Shown in pieces: positions 8,380-17,454 of a DNA stretch of 64,000 bases (the first letter of the stretch is position 1; each line of letters begins with the position of its first letter). Position numbers and translations under genes: made by a program. Below the pieces are notes generated by a model that did no database searches, was not told the origin of the DNA, and saw only the letters and a list, made by a program, of their open reading frames with translations. The stretch is from the NCBI RefSeq assembly GCF_029870955.1, contig NZ_PGFQ01000001.1, positions 1,798,001 through 1,862,000 on the forward strand, written 5' to 3'. This DNA is from Sulfitobacter faviae. GTDB taxonomy: Bacteria; Pseudomonadota; Alphaproteobacteria; Rhodobacterales; Rhodobacteraceae.

Positions 8380-8580
8380 ATGCCCAAGATGAAGACGAAA
8401 TCGAGCGCCAAGAAGCGCTTCAAGGTCTCGGCGACCGGCAAGGTCATCGCCAGCCAAGCCGGCAAACAGCACGGCATGATCAAGCGGACCAACAAGTTCA
8501 TCCGTAACGCACGCGGCACGACAACCCTGTCGGAAGCCGATGCAAAGATCGTCAAGGGCTTCATGCCCTACGCCCGCTGA
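8380..8580 (+). CDS. rpmI: Ribosomal protein bL35
   Basis: The 66-residue, very basic protein matches bL35: [20 protein letters not shown] at the start and [18 protein letters not shown] in the middle. It is part of the large ribosomal subunit. The usual rpmI-rplT pair is present with 15 nt between the genes. There is no infC immediately upstream, unlike in enterobacteria. Confidence 0.98.
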   Translation: MPKMKTKSSAKKRFKVSATGKVIASQAGKQHGMIKRTNKFIRNARGTTTLSEADAKIVKGFMPYAR

Positions 8581-8595
8581 TTAAGGAGAGCCGAG

Positions 8596-8961
8596 ATGTC
8601 CCGAGTTAAAGGTGGTACAGTCACCCACGCGCGTCACAAGAAGATCATCAAAGCCGCAAAAGGCTACTATGGTCGCCGCAAGAACGTCTTCAAGGTCGCC
8701 ACGCAGGCGGTCGACAAGGCCAACCAATATGCAACGCGTGACCGCAAGAACCGCAAGCGCAACTTCCGCGCCCTGTGGATCCAGCGGATCAACGCCGCCG
8801 TGCGCAGCCACGACGAGGCGCTGACATACAGCCGCTTCATCAACGGTCTGACGCTGGCCGGCATCGAAGTGGACCGCAAGGTTCTGGCCGATCTGGCCGT
8901 GCACGAGCCCGAAGCCTTCGGTGCGATCGTCAAGCAAGCGCAGGACGCGCTGGCGGCCTAA
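8596..8961 (+). CDS. rplT: Ribosomal protein bL20
   Basis: The 121-residue bL20 protein is recognised by [50 protein letters not shown] and [10 protein letters not shown]. It is an early-assembling 23S rRNA-binding protein, and in other bacteria it represses its own operon. AAGGAG precedes the start. A strong intrinsic terminator follows 23 nt after the stop. Confidence 0.98.
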   Translation: MSRVKGGTVTHARHKKIIKAAKGYYGRRKNVFKVATQAVDKANQYATRDRKNRKRNFRALWIQRINAAVRSHDEALTYSRFINGLTLAGIEVDRKVLADLAVHEPEAFGAIVKQAQDALAA

Positions 8962-8984
8962 GCCAAGATTGCTTTGAATGTGCG

Positions 8985-9012
8985 AAAGCCCTGCCGGATG
9001 GCGGGGCTTTTT
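8985..9012 (+). terminator. Intrinsic terminator after rplT
   Basis: AAGCCCTGCC pairs with GGCGGGGCTT over 10 bp around a four-base loop, followed directly by a T run. Confidence 0.88.
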
Positions 9013-9216
9013 GCGTTTGGGGGATCTGCGTTTCGGGGCGGGCGCAAGGGCCTTGCCATAATCTTGCCCCGATAATCCCTTGCCACGGCCTTGCCTGCTC
9101 CTCACCCCCATGGACAATCTGCCCCAACGACAGGTCACTGTGCAGCCTATCTGCACCGGTGCCGCAGCAATTGGCGCTGTTTGTCGGCAAGTTATTTGTA
9201 AAAGGTGGGGACGTTT

Positions 9217-10413
9217 ATGCCCGGAATTGTAATCAATAGGTTGGACGAAGACCCCCATGAGACGGTCTACGGCATTCGCGACGATACCAGTTCGCGCGGC
9301 GTCGATCTGGAGGGCGCGCGGATCACGCTGACCTATGCCGATGGCTCGGTCGAGACGCTGACGTGGCACGCAACAGATCCCTATACGAATGGCGCGGCGG
9401 TGGGCGAGGATACGCAGATGTCCTTCGGCTATGACTGGCACCATCTTGAGACGACCAAGCCGCTCGCCACAATGGAGATCGACCTTCAGCCCGCCAGTTC
9501 CGTTTTCGACACCACCACCACGGCGGACGATGACCCCAATGGCGGCTCGACCCCCACTTCGCTTGAGGGGTTTCCCTTCCGCGTGGAGTCCGGTTCGCGG
9601 GACTTGGCCGGTGATCTTGAGGTGACCTATTCCGGCATCGTCAATCTGGCAGGCAGCCCGGCTGCGGGGGATTTGTTCACCACCATGACAGTCGATTTCT
9701 CAGACCTGCCCGAGGGCGGGTTATTGGGGAATCTGGCGTGGAAATCCGACATCGACACGATGCGCGAGGAGGGCGATCTGGTCTCGACCGGCGTGGCCTG
9801 TTTCGCGCGCGGCACGCTGATCACCACCGAAGCGGGCGATCTCCCGGTTGAGGCTTTGGCCCCCGGCGTGCGTGTGCTGACCCAAGGCCACGGCTATCAG
9901 GAGCTTGTCGCGGCGCTGCGCCGCAGGGTCGGGGTGGGGGAGTTGGCGAAGAACCCCAAGCTCTACCCCATTCGGATCAGTGCCGGAGCCTTGGGCGCGG
10001 GGCTGCCGAAGCGTGACCTCATGGTCTCAAGACAGCATCGCATGGTCGCGCGTTCAGGCATCGTCAAGCGGATCTGCGGCGCGATGGCCGTGCTCGTCGC
10101 CGCGATCCGGTTGACCGAACTGCCGGGGGTGCATGTGGATGAGGGCATCTCACAGGTGGAGTATTTCCACTTGGTCTTTGAAAAGCATCAGATCGTCTAT
10201 GCCGAAGGCGCGCCGAGCGAGAGCTTTTTGCTGAATGCCGAAACGGTGAAAACCCTCGGTCAGGCGCAGCGCGAGGAGTTCGCGACGCTCTTCCCCGCTT
10301 TGGTTGAGGGTGACGGCTTCGGCACCCCCGCGCATCAGATCCCAGCGGGCCCCGTGCAAAAGCGGTTGATTGCAAAGCACAAGAAAAACGGGCGCGCCCT
10401 GCTATCGGTTTAG
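9217..10413 (+). CDS. Hint-domain (Hint_2) protein
   Basis: This 398-residue protein has an N-terminal region of about 190 residues I do not recognise, rich in Asp/Thr and beta-like. A Hint domain follows, starting at Cys195 (ACFARGTLITTEAGDLPVE) and containing VSRQHRMVARSG, the usual second block with its His. Hint domains are the self-splicing fold shared by inteins and hedgehog autoprocessing domains; Cys195 would attack its own peptide bond. Many Roseobacter proteins carry Hint_2 modules, often on exported calcium-binding proteins, but their role is not settled. No signal peptide is visible. The ATG at 9217 is preceded by AGGTGGGG; a GTG at 9205 is the alternative. Confidence 0.85.
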   Translation: MPGIVINRLDEDPHETVYGIRDDTSSRGVDLEGARITLTYADGSVETLTWHATDPYTNGAAVGEDTQMSFGYDWHHLETTKPLATMEIDLQPASSVFDTTTTADDDPNGGSTPTSLEGFPFRVESGSRDLAGDLEVTYSGIVNLAGSPAAGDLFTTMTVDFSDLPEGGLLGNLAWKSDIDTMREEGDLVSTGVACFARGTLITTEAGDLPVEALAPGVRVLTQGHGYQELVAALRRRVGVGELAKNPKLYPIRISAGALGAGLPKRDLMVSRQHRMVARSGIVKRICGAMAVLVAAIRLTELPGVHVDEGISQVEYFHLVFEKHQIVYAEGAPSESFLLNAETVKTLGQAQREEFATLFPALVEGDGFGTPAHQIPAGPVQKRLIAKHKKNGRALLSV

Positions 10414-10614
10414 GCTGTCGGGGTCATAGGGATTGTGGCTGGCGGCGGTCAGGTTGATCCCATCCTGTGAGGCGCGATGCGCAATCGCCTCTTCGCTGCG
10501 GTTCAGTTGCACCGCGATCACGCTGGTCGCCGTGCCCTCTGCTGCAAGAATGCGAAGCTGTTCGAGGTCTTCGGCGCTCCATGGGGCGCCGGTGCTGCGG
10601 TCATAATCTGCCAT
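10402..10614 (-). CDS. Small acidic protein with HTH-like core, unknown function
   Basis: The 70-residue product (MADYDRSTGAPWSAEDLEQL at the start) resembles short proteins with a SANT/helix-turn-helix-like core: WSAEDLEQLRILAAEG, then TSVIAVQLNRSEEAIAHRAS. This recalls the pattern where an effector or DNA meets a short three-helix bundle. I cannot name a family. The start at 10614 is set by GAAAGGAGCC just upstream. Its 3' end overlaps the convergent Hint gene by 12 nt. Confidence 0.6.
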   Translation of the reverse strand: MADYDRSTGAPWSAEDLEQLRILAAEGTATSVIAVQLNRSEEAIAHRASQDGINLTAASHNPYDPDSLNR

Positions 10615-10709
10615 CTCGGAGGCTCCTTTCACGGGCAAAACACGGCGCGCCCTGTGGCGGTTCCTCCCATGGGGGAGAGGGGGCGCGGTCTTGCGCCCCC
10701 CACCTGCCG

Positions 10710-11384
10710 TCACTTCAAGAGCGCCAGCATCTCTTTCGCCGCTTCCTCGGAAGAGGCGGGGTTCTGGCCGGTGACCAGCTTGCCGTCGACCAGCACATAG
10801 GACGCCCAATCGTCGCCCTTGCTGTAGTCGCCGCCGTTTTCCTTCAGCATGTCTTCGACCAAGAAGGGCACCACCTCGGTCAGGCCAACGCCTTCTTCCT
10901 CGGTGTTGGTAAAGCCGGTCACGCGTTTGCCCGAAACCAGCGGCTTGCCGTTGGCTTGGGTGTCCTTGAACACAGCAGGCGCGTGGCAGACGGCCCCCAC
11001 GGGGCGCTCGGAGGCCCAGAAGGTTTCGATCAGGCGCTTGCTGTCGGCGTCATTGGCCAGATCCCACAGGGGGCCGTGGCCGCCGGGGTAGAAGATCGCA
11101 TCGAAACCATCCGCGTCCACATCGCCCAGCACTTTGGTCGAGGCCAGTGCCTGCTGCGCGGCGTCATCGCCCTTGAACCGGCGGGTGGCGTCGGTCTGCG
11201 CGTCTTCGCTGTCGCTATTGGGGTCGAGCGGCGGCTGCCCGCCCTTGGGCGAGGCAAGGGTCACATCCGCGCCCGCGTCCTTGAAAACGTAATAGGGGGC
11301 GGCGAATTCTTCGAGCCAAAAGCCGGTCTTGTTGCCGGTGTCGCCCAATTCATCATGCGATGTCAGAACCATCAGAATTTTCAT
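10710..11384 (-). CDS. DJ-1/PfpI-family type 1 glutamine amidotransferase-like protein
   Basis: The 224-residue product is a DJ-1/PfpI superfamily protein of the Hsp31/glyoxalase III-like branch. Features are KILMVLTSHDELGDTGNKTG at the N-terminus, the conserved Glu in GFWLEEFAAPYYVF, FYPGGHGPLWDL, and the nucleophilic elbow PVGAVCHAPAVF with its Cys. Members degrade methylglyoxal or protect proteins from glycation, and the Cys-His-Glu/Asp set seems intact. It starts at 11384 with an AAGGAC Shine-Dalgarno. It is a single gene, followed by the small HTH-like ORF in the same direction 95 nt downstream. Confidence 0.88.
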   Translation of the reverse strand: MKILMVLTSHDELGDTGNKTGFWLEEFAAPYYVFKDAGADVTLASPKGGQPPLDPNSDSEDAQTDATRRFKGDDAAQQALASTKVLGDVDADGFDAIFYPGGHGPLWDLANDADSKRLIETFWASERPVGAVCHAPAVFKDTQANGKPLVSGKRVTGFTNTEEEGVGLTEVVPFLVEDMLKENGGDYSKGDDWASYVLVDGKLVTGQNPASSEEAAKEMLALLK

Positions 11385-11556
11385 CAGTCTGTCCTTTCGG
11401 GGGAGGTTGGGCGCGCCGCTGAAGCAGGGCGCGCCGAGGGGATGCGGCCTAACGCTTTGCAGAGGTGGTGGTTCCCCCGTGGCGCCACAACCCCTACGGC
11501 TTGCATTCGAGGGGCGAGAGGGCTAGCAGGACGGGGTATTATTCCAAGGGCCTGTC

Positions 11557-12630
11557 ATGGACGATCTGAAGCAAAAGTACCTGAGCCAAATCGCCGATGC
11601 TGGCGACGAATCCGCGCTGGAAGACATCCGGCTGGCCGCCGTGGGCAAAAAGGGCGAAGTCGCGCTGAAAATGCGCGAGCTGGGCAAGATGACCCCCGAG
11701 GAGCGTCAGGTCGCGGGCCCCGCGCTGAACGCGCTGAAGGATGAGATCAACTCGGCGCTCTCGGCCAAGAAGGCGGCCCTTGCCGATGCCGCGCTGGACG
11801 AGCGCCTGCGCAGCGAATGGCTCGACGTGACCCTGCCCACGCGGCACCAGCGTCAAGGCAGCATCCACCCGGTGAGCCAAGTCACCGAAGAGCTGACCGC
11901 GATCTTCGCCGAGATGGGTTTTGCCGTTGCCGAAGGCCCGCGCATCGACACCGATTGGTACAACTTCGACGCGCTAAACATCCCCGGCCACCACCCCGCG
12001 CGGGCCGAAATGGACACCTTCTATATGCACCGGGCCGAGGGGGACGAACGCGCGCCCCATGTGCTGCGCACCCATACCTCCCCGGTGCAGATCCGCACCA
12101 TGGAGGCCGAGGGCGCGCCTTTGCGCATCATCTGCCCCGGCGGCGTCTACCGCGCGGACTATGACCAGACCCACACGCCGATGTTCCATCAGGTCGAAGG
12201 TCTGGCGATCGACAAGGACCTGTCGATGGCGAACCTGAAATGGGTGCTGGAGGAGTTCTTCTCGGCCTTCTTCGAAATCGACGGCATCAAGACCCGCTTC
12301 CGCGCCTCGCATTTCCCCTTCACCGAGCCTTCGGCCGAGGTCGACATCCAATGTTCCTGGGTCGACGGCCAGCTGCGCATCGGCGAGGGTGACGGCTGGA
12401 TGGAGGTGCTCGGCTCCGGCATGGTGCACCCCAAGGTGCTCTCCGCCGGCGGGATCGACCCCGAGAAATGGCAGGGCTTTGCCTTTGGCATGGGGATCGA
12501 CCGGATCGCGATGCTGAAATACGGTATTCCGGACTTGCGGGCATTCTTTGATTCAGACCTGCGCTGGCTGCGGCACTATGGGTTTGCGAGCTTGGATCAG
12601 CCGAATTTGCATGGTGGGTTGAGTAGGTGA
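11557..12630 (+). CDS. pheS: Phenylalanyl-tRNA synthetase alpha subunit
   Basis: The 357-residue alpha subunit of the heterotetrameric Phe-tRNA synthetase. It shows the N-terminal coiled-coil arm (residues about 1-90), motif 1 and 2 regions ([53 protein letters not shown]) and motif 3 ([17 protein letters not shown]). It charges tRNA-Phe together with PheT. The usual pheST pair is interrupted by a 540-nt gene: the pheS stop overlaps a GTG start (GTGA, 12627-12630). The 172-nt leader upstream shows no Phe-rich leader peptide that would suggest attenuation. Confidence 0.97.
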   Translation: MDDLKQKYLSQIADAGDESALEDIRLAAVGKKGEVALKMRELGKMTPEERQVAGPALNALKDEINSALSAKKAALADAALDERLRSEWLDVTLPTRHQRQGSIHPVSQVTEELTAIFAEMGFAVAEGPRIDTDWYNFDALNIPGHHPARAEMDTFYMHRAEGDERAPHVLRTHTSPVQIRTMEAEGAPLRIICPGGVYRADYDQTHTPMFHQVEGLAIDKDLSMANLKWVLEEFFSAFFEIDGIKTRFRASHFPFTEPSAEVDIQCSWVDGQLRIGEGDGWMEVLGSGMVHPKVLSAGGIDPEKWQGFAFGMGIDRIAMLKYGIPDLRAFFDSDLRWLRHYGFASLDQPNLHGGLSR

Positions 12631-13166
12631 ATGAGACCGGTGAAGTTTTCCAAATTATCGATTGGGCAAGATTTGCTGCTACACTAGTTTCGCCATTTGT
12701 AGCACTCGCCGGTGGTATATGGCTTTTCTTCATTAAGGCGTCTCAACAGCGGGCAGATGAGTTGCGGAGAGAGCGTCTTACTGTATATCGGAAATACCTC
12801 GCTGTTCTTCAGGAGCATAAGAGCGCAGACTATGATGATCCAGCTTCTGCTGGTTTGGCGCTAATGGAAAAATTATCGCCTTTTCAAGATCAGGTGGCCC
12901 TAATGGCACCAGATGACGTCGCGGTTGCGTCACTTAAGCTTCTCAACTCGAACATCGGCGACCACTATTGGCAGAATGGTAAGCGGGTTCAACATCTACA
13001 CAAACTCGGTCGAACGCCCACGCAGGAGGAGTACGACGCTTTTATGGCTATGAGTATTCCTTTTAGAGAAGCACGTAGGGAGCTGATAAAGGAAATGAGA
13101 AAAGACATTGTTCAAGGTACGGGCATCAACGGCAATCTCACCGATGTTGAGGAACTAAATAAATGA
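12627..13166 (+). CDS. Low-GC membrane-anchored protein inserted between pheS and pheT
   Basis: This 179-residue protein is of a family I do not recognise. One N-terminal membrane segment (about residues 15-36, [20 protein letters not shown]) is followed by a basic, helix-rich cytoplasmic part with probable coiled coil ([35 protein letters not shown]). Base composition differs from its surroundings: 115 of 240 bases in 12661-12900 are G/C (48%), against 40 of 60 in a pheS line at 12001. It overlaps pheS by GTGA and pheT by ATGA, so all three are probably translationally coupled. That points to an acquired gene fitted neatly into an essential operon. A role in defence or stress is possible but unsupported. 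Confidence 0.75.
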   Translation: MNETGEVFQIIDWARFAATLVSPFVALAGGIWLFFIKASQQRADELRRERLTVYRKYLAVLQEHKSADYDDPASAGLALMEKLSPFQDQVALMAPDDVAVASLKLLNSNIGDHYWQNGKRVQHLHKLGRTPTQEEYDAFMAMSIPFREARRELIKEMRKDIVQGTGINGNLTDVEELNK

Positions 13167-15559
13167 AATTCACCCTCTCCTGGCTCAAGGACCATCTCGA
13201 CACCACGGCGTCGATTGATGAGATCACCTATGCCCTGACCGACCTTGGCCTCGAAGTCGAAGGCGTCGAGAACCCGGCGGCGAAGCTTGCCGACTTCACC
13301 CTCGGCTATGTGCAATCGGCCGAGAAACATCCCGATGCCGACCGGCTGAACGTCTGTCAGGTGGAAACCGACGAAGGCGTCATGCAGATCATCTGTGGCG
13401 CGCCCAATGCCCGCGCGGGCATCACCGTCGTCGTGGCCAAGCCGGGCGTCTATGTGCCGGGCATCGACACGACCATCGGCGTCGGCAAGATCCGCGGCGT
13501 GGAGAGCTTCGGCATGATGGCCTCCGAGCGCGAGATGGAACTCAGCGAGGAACATGACGGCATCATCGAGCTGCCCTCGGGCAAGCCCGGTGACCGTTTC
13601 ATCGACTGGCTGGCCGAGAACGATCCCGCCAAAGTCGACCCGGTGATCGAGATCGCCATCACTCCGAACCGCCCCGATGCGCTTGGCGTGCGCGGCATTG
13701 CGCGTGACCTCGCCGCGCGGGGTCTGGGCAAGCTCAAGCCGCGCGATTGCGATGCGGTCGAGGGCAGCTTTGCCTCGCCGATCTCCGTCAGCATCGACGA
13801 GGATACGCTTGACGGCTGCCCGGTGTTCTATGGCCGCTTGATCAAAGGCGTGAAGAACGGCCCCAGCCCGAAGTGGCTGCAGGACCGGCTCCGCGCCATC
13901 GGGCTGCGCCCGATTTCGTTCCTCGTGGACGTGACCAACTTCTTCACCTTCGACCGCAACCGCCCGCTGCATGTCTTCGACGCCGACAAGGTCGCGGGCA
14001 ACCTGCGGGTACACCGCGCCAAGGGCGGCGAGGAGATCGCGGCGCTCGACGAGAAGAGCTACACCCTGCAGGAAGGCCAGATGGTCATCTCCGACGACAG
14101 CGGCGTGGAAAGCATCGCAGGCATCATGGGCGGCGAGGCCACCGGCGTGACCGAAGAGACGGTGAACGTCTTTGTCGAGAGCGCCTATTGGGACCCGGTT
14201 CAGATCGCCTACACGGGCCGCGCGCTGAAGATCAACTCGGACGCGCGCTACCGTTTCGAGCGCGGGGTTGATCCGGCTTTCACGCCCGAGGGGCTGGAGC
14301 TTGCCACGCATATGATCCTCGATCACGCCGGCGGCGAGGCCTCCGAGGTCGTGGTCGCGGGGCAGGTGCCGGACACGTCGCGCGCCTACAAGCTTGATGC
14401 CGCGCGGGTGCAGTCGCTCGTCGGCATGACGATCCCCGAAAGCGACCAGCGCGAGACGCTGACCGCGCTCGGCTTCCAGCTCGACGGTGACATGGCACAG
14501 GTGCCGAGCTGGCGCCCGGACGTGCAGGGCGAGGCCGATCTGGTCGAGGAAGTCGCGCGCATCGCTTCGTTGACGCAGCTCGAAGGCAAGCCGCTGCCGC
14601 GTCTGACCACGGGCGTGCCGCGCCCGGTGCTCTCGCCCATGCAGCGCCGCGTGGTGACCGCCCGGCGCACCGCCGCAGCGCTCGGCTACAACGAATGCGT
14701 GAGCTACAGCTTCATCGACCAAGCCTCGGCGGCGCTGTTCGGCGGTGGCACCGATGCGACGCGGCTGGAGAACCCGATCTCCTCGGACATGAGCCACATG
14801 CGGCCCGACCTGCTGCCCGGCCTGCTGCAAGCTGCCGCCCGCAATCAGGCGCGCGGCTTTGCCGACATGGCGCTTTTCGAGGTTGGCCCTGCCTTCTCCG
14901 GCGGCGAGCCGGGCGAGGAGCAGGTCATGGTCTCCGGTCTTCTGGTTGGCCGCACCGGCCCACGCGACGTGCATGGCGCCGCGCGTGCGGTGGATGTCTA
15001 TGACGTGAAGGCCGATGCCGAGGCGGTGCTGGCCGCCATCGGCGCGCCCGCCAAGGTGCAGATCCTGCGCGGCGCTGATGAGTGGTGGCATCCGGGCCGT
15101 CACGGCAAGATCTGCCTCGGCCCCAAGAAGGTGCTCGGTGTCTTTGGCGAAGTGCACCCGCGGGTGCTGGCGGCGATGGACGTGAAAGGCCCGGCGATGG
15201 CCTTCACCCTCTACCCCGCCGAAGTGCCGCTGCCGCGCAAATCCGGCGCCACTCGCCCCGCGCTTCAGATCAGCGACCTGCAGGCGGTCGAGCGTGACTT
15301 CGCCTTTGTCGTCGATGCCGATGTGGAAGCACTGGCGCTGGTCAATGCCGCCAAGGGTGCCGACAAGACCCTGATCGAAGATGTGCGCGTTTTCGACGAG
15401 TTCATCGGCGGCAGCCTTGGCGAAGGCAAGAAATCCCTCGCCATCACCGTGCGCCTGCAACCCAGCGACAAGACGCTGAAAGACGCAGACATCGAAGCGG
15501 TGGGTGCTAAGGTGGTCGAGAAGGTGACCAAGGCCACCGGCGGCGTGCTGCGCGGCTGA
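13163..15559 (+). CDS. pheT: Phenylalanyl-tRNA synthetase beta subunit
   Basis: The 798-residue beta subunit carries, in order, the tRNA-binding/OB domain (GYVQSAEKHPDADRLNVCQV), the B3/B4 editing domain (SFLVDVTNFFTFDRNRPLHV), the B5 domain, the class II-like core (YNECVSYSFIDQASAALF, MSHMRPDLLPGLLQAAARN) and the C-terminal ferredoxin-fold anticodon domain (VERDFAFVVDADVEALALV). It partners PheS for Phe-tRNA charging and proofreading. The ATG at 13163 overlaps the stop of the inserted upstream gene. Length is normal and the frame is intact. Confidence 0.97.
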   Translation: MKFTLSWLKDHLDTTASIDEITYALTDLGLEVEGVENPAAKLADFTLGYVQSAEKHPDADRLNVCQVETDEGVMQIICGAPNARAGITVVVAKPGVYVPGIDTTIGVGKIRGVESFGMMASEREMELSEEHDGIIELPSGKPGDRFIDWLAENDPAKVDPVIEIAITPNRPDALGVRGIARDLAARGLGKLKPRDCDAVEGSFASPISVSIDEDTLDGCPVFYGRLIKGVKNGPSPKWLQDRLRAIGLRPISFLVDVTNFFTFDRNRPLHVFDADKVAGNLRVHRAKGGEEIAALDEKSYTLQEGQMVISDDSGVESIAGIMGGEATGVTEETVNVFVESAYWDPVQIAYTGRALKINSDARYRFERGVDPAFTPEGLELATHMILDHAGGEASEVVVAGQVPDTSRAYKLDAARVQSLVGMTIPESDQRETLTALGFQLDGDMAQVPSWRPDVQGEADLVEEVARIASLTQLEGKPLPRLTTGVPRPVLSPMQRRVVTARRTAAALGYNECVSYSFIDQASAALFGGGTDATRLENPISSDMSHMRPDLLPGLLQAAARNQARGFADMALFEVGPAFSGGEPGEEQVMVSGLLVGRTGPRDVHGAARAVDVYDVKADAEAVLAAIGAPAKVQILRGADEWWHPGRHGKICLGPKKVLGVFGEVHPRVLAAMDVKGPAMAFTLYPAEVPLPRKSGATRPALQISDLQAVERDFAFVVDADVEALALVNAAKGADKTLIEDVRVFDEFIGGSLGEGKKSLAITVRLQPSDKTLKDADIEAVGAKVVEKVTKATGGVLRG

Positions 15560-15579
15560 ACCAAGGAAGGACGGAAGCG

Positions 15580-16023
15580 ATGAAAGTCTATCTCTCCGGT
15601 GAAATCCACACCGATTGGCGCGAACAGATCACCGAGGGGGCGCGTAGCCTTGAGGTGACATTTACCGCGCCCGTCACCGACCACGCCGCCAGCGACGATT
15701 GCGGCGTGGCGATCCTCGGCGCGGAGGACGACAAGTTCTGGCACGACCGTAAGGGCGCACAGATCAACGCGATCCGCACCCGCAAGGCGATTGCCGAGGC
15801 GGATGTCGTCGTGGTGCGTTTTGGTGACCAGTACAAGCAGTGGAACGCGGCCTTCGACGCGGGCTATGCCGCAGCACTTGGTAAATCGCTGATCATCCTG
15901 CACGGCCCCGACCACGCCCACGCGCTGAAAGAGGTCGATGCCGCGGCGCTCGCCGTGGCCTCCGAGCCTGCGCAAGTGGTGGAGATTCTGCGCTATGTCT
16001 TGACCGGTACGCTGCCGGGGTGA
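15580..16023 (+). CDS. ytoQ: YtoQ-family protein
   Basis: The 147-residue product matches the YtoQ family, related to nucleoside 2-deoxyribosyltransferases. Seen are VYLSGEIHTDWREQI at the start, a conserved Asp/His region (PVTDHAASDDCGVAILGAED), ADVVVVRFGDQYKQWNAAFD and GKSLIILHGPDHAHALKEVD. The reaction is not established. It starts 20 nt after pheT with AAGGAAGGA upstream, so it is likely the last gene of the pheST operon; a weak hairpin follows. Confidence 0.88.
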   Translation: MKVYLSGEIHTDWREQITEGARSLEVTFTAPVTDHAASDDCGVAILGAEDDKFWHDRKGAQINAIRTRKAIAEADVVVVRFGDQYKQWNAAFDAGYAAALGKSLIILHGPDHAHALKEVDAAALAVASEPAQVVEILRYVLTGTLPG

Positions 16024-16055
16024 CGCGGCAGCGGGGCTAGCCGCGTTAAAATTTA
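16024..16055 (+). terminator. Weak terminator after ytoQ, with AT palindrome
   Basis: CGCGGC pairs with GCCGCG across a GC-rich loop, followed by the palindromic GTTAAAATTTAAC. The T tract is short, so termination is plausible but not certain. Confidence 0.4.
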
Positions 16056-16240
16056 ACATCTATCAAGGGTTTAAGCGCGAATCGATTCGGTAGCGTGCTG
16101 GACGCCGCTGCTTTGCGGACTAAACCTTCACTAGCTGGAGGTTCATCAGCCGTGATCTGCCCCCCGAAAGGCAGGCCATATCCGTCCCCCGCTGTCGTGC
16201 CATAGTCGCGCGGCGGGTTAACTTTGGAAGGAGAAGGTCC

Positions 16241-17332
16241 ATTTTAGCCGACACGCCCGCAGAGCAGGACGAGCGTCTAGAGACGCTCTATTCCTATGAT
16301 GTTCTTGATACCGAAGCCGAAGCGGATTTCGACGATATCGTCGAGCTTGCGTCCAAAATCTGCGAAACGCCCGTCTCTCTGATCAGTCTGGTTGATGAAA
16401 AGCGCCAATGGTTCAAGGCGCGCGTCGGGTTCGAGCCGCATGAGACGGCCCTTGATCAATCGGTCTGCTCTCATGCCATTCTCGACGAGGGCTATACTGA
16501 GATCGCGGATATGGGGGCGGATCCGCGCACCTCGGACAATCCGCTTTATGTTGGCGACCCTCGGGTGAAATTCTATGCCGGTGCCAATCTTGTCGCGCCG
16601 AACGGCCAGCCGATTGGCACGCTTTGCGTGCTGGATACCAAGCCGCGGACCCTGAATGATTTCCAACGCCAAGCGCTGCAAACCCTGTCGCGCCATGTGA
16701 TGATGCAGTTGGAACTGCGCAAGAAAATCCGCATCGAAGCGGCGCTGCGCGCCGAGATGGACCACCGGGTTAAGAACTCGTTCCAGACCATCGCCTCATT
16801 GCTGCGCATGGCGACACGCAAGGTGCAAGACCCCGACGCCAAGGATGTGCTTGCCCTTGTCGAGCGCCGTTTCGGCGCGGTGGCATCGCTGCACAGCGAG
16901 TTGATGGGGCAGGGTGGCCGAAGCAAGGTGCAAACCACCTCCTACCTCGAACAGCTGAACAAGCTCCTCGCTGCCAGCGCGCCGGACCACGTGACCATCT
17001 TTTGCGCGGCTGAGCCGGGCGAGTTGCAGGCCGTGCAGGCCTCGGCGCTCGGCATGATCGTGAGCGAATTCGTGGCCAATTCGATCAAACACGCCTTTGC
17101 CGGGGACCGGGCGGGGGAGATCAGAATCTCCCTACGGCGGCAGGAGGGGGCCGAGGGCTGGCTTCTGGAATGCCGCGACAATGGCTGCGGCCATGCCAGT
17201 GCCGTCTCGGGGGCCGATAGCACGGGGCTGGGGCGGATGTTGATGGCCACGGCAGCCGAGCAGTTGAACGGGCGTCTGACGACCGATTTCAGCCCCGAGG
17301 GCGCGCTTTTGCGGGTCTGTTTTCGGGATTGA
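16241..17332 (+). CDS. GAF-domain histidine kinase of the HisKA_2 type, apparent AUU start
   Basis: A soluble sensor kinase of about 363 residues. The N-terminal GAF domain (RLETLYSYDVLDTEAEADFD, PVSLISLVDEKRQWFKARVG, GTLCVLDTKPRTLNDFQRQA) precedes a HisKA_2 phosphoacceptor block (AEMDHRVKNSFQTIASLLRM) and an HATPase domain with N-box SEFVANSIKHAFAG. HisKA_2/HWE kinases often feed general stress or light pathways in Alphaproteobacteria. No ATG, GTG or TTG lies in frame between the last upstream stop region and the GAF domain. ATT at 16241 sits 7 nt after GGAAGGAG and is the best start. The first in-frame ATG, at 16511, is inside the GAF domain. Confidence 0.78.
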   Translation: MLADTPAEQDERLETLYSYDVLDTEAEADFDDIVELASKICETPVSLISLVDEKRQWFKARVGFEPHETALDQSVCSHAILDEGYTEIADMGADPRTSDNPLYVGDPRVKFYAGANLVAPNGQPIGTLCVLDTKPRTLNDFQRQALQTLSRHVMMQLELRKKIRIEAALRAEMDHRVKNSFQTIASLLRMATRKVQDPDAKDVLALVERRFGAVASLHSELMGQGGRSKVQTTSYLEQLNKLLAASAPDHVTIFCAAEPGELQAVQASALGMIVSEFVANSIKHAFAGDRAGEIRISLRRQEGAEGWLLECRDNGCGHASAVSGADSTGLGRMLMATAAEQLNGRLTTDFSPEGALLRVCFRD

Positions 17333-17454
17333 ACGGGCGCGGGCCGTAAAACGCGCGATTTACCGTAAAACTTTATTGACCGTTCTATGTGCCAGTCCGC
17401 ACTATCGACCGTGATGGCGGGGTTATCGGCGCGCCTTAGAATAGGGACAGAACT

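Noticed and set aside
11385..11556. Phe-rich leader peptide or T-box for pheS attenuation
   Set aside because: No short ORF rich in Phe codons and no T-box-like structure is visible; only palindromic GGCGCGCC motifs occur.
13112..15460. A 782-codon open frame antisense to pheT
   Set aside because: It mirrors the high-GC codon pattern of pheT, has no domain, no ribosome binding site and would oppose an essential gene.
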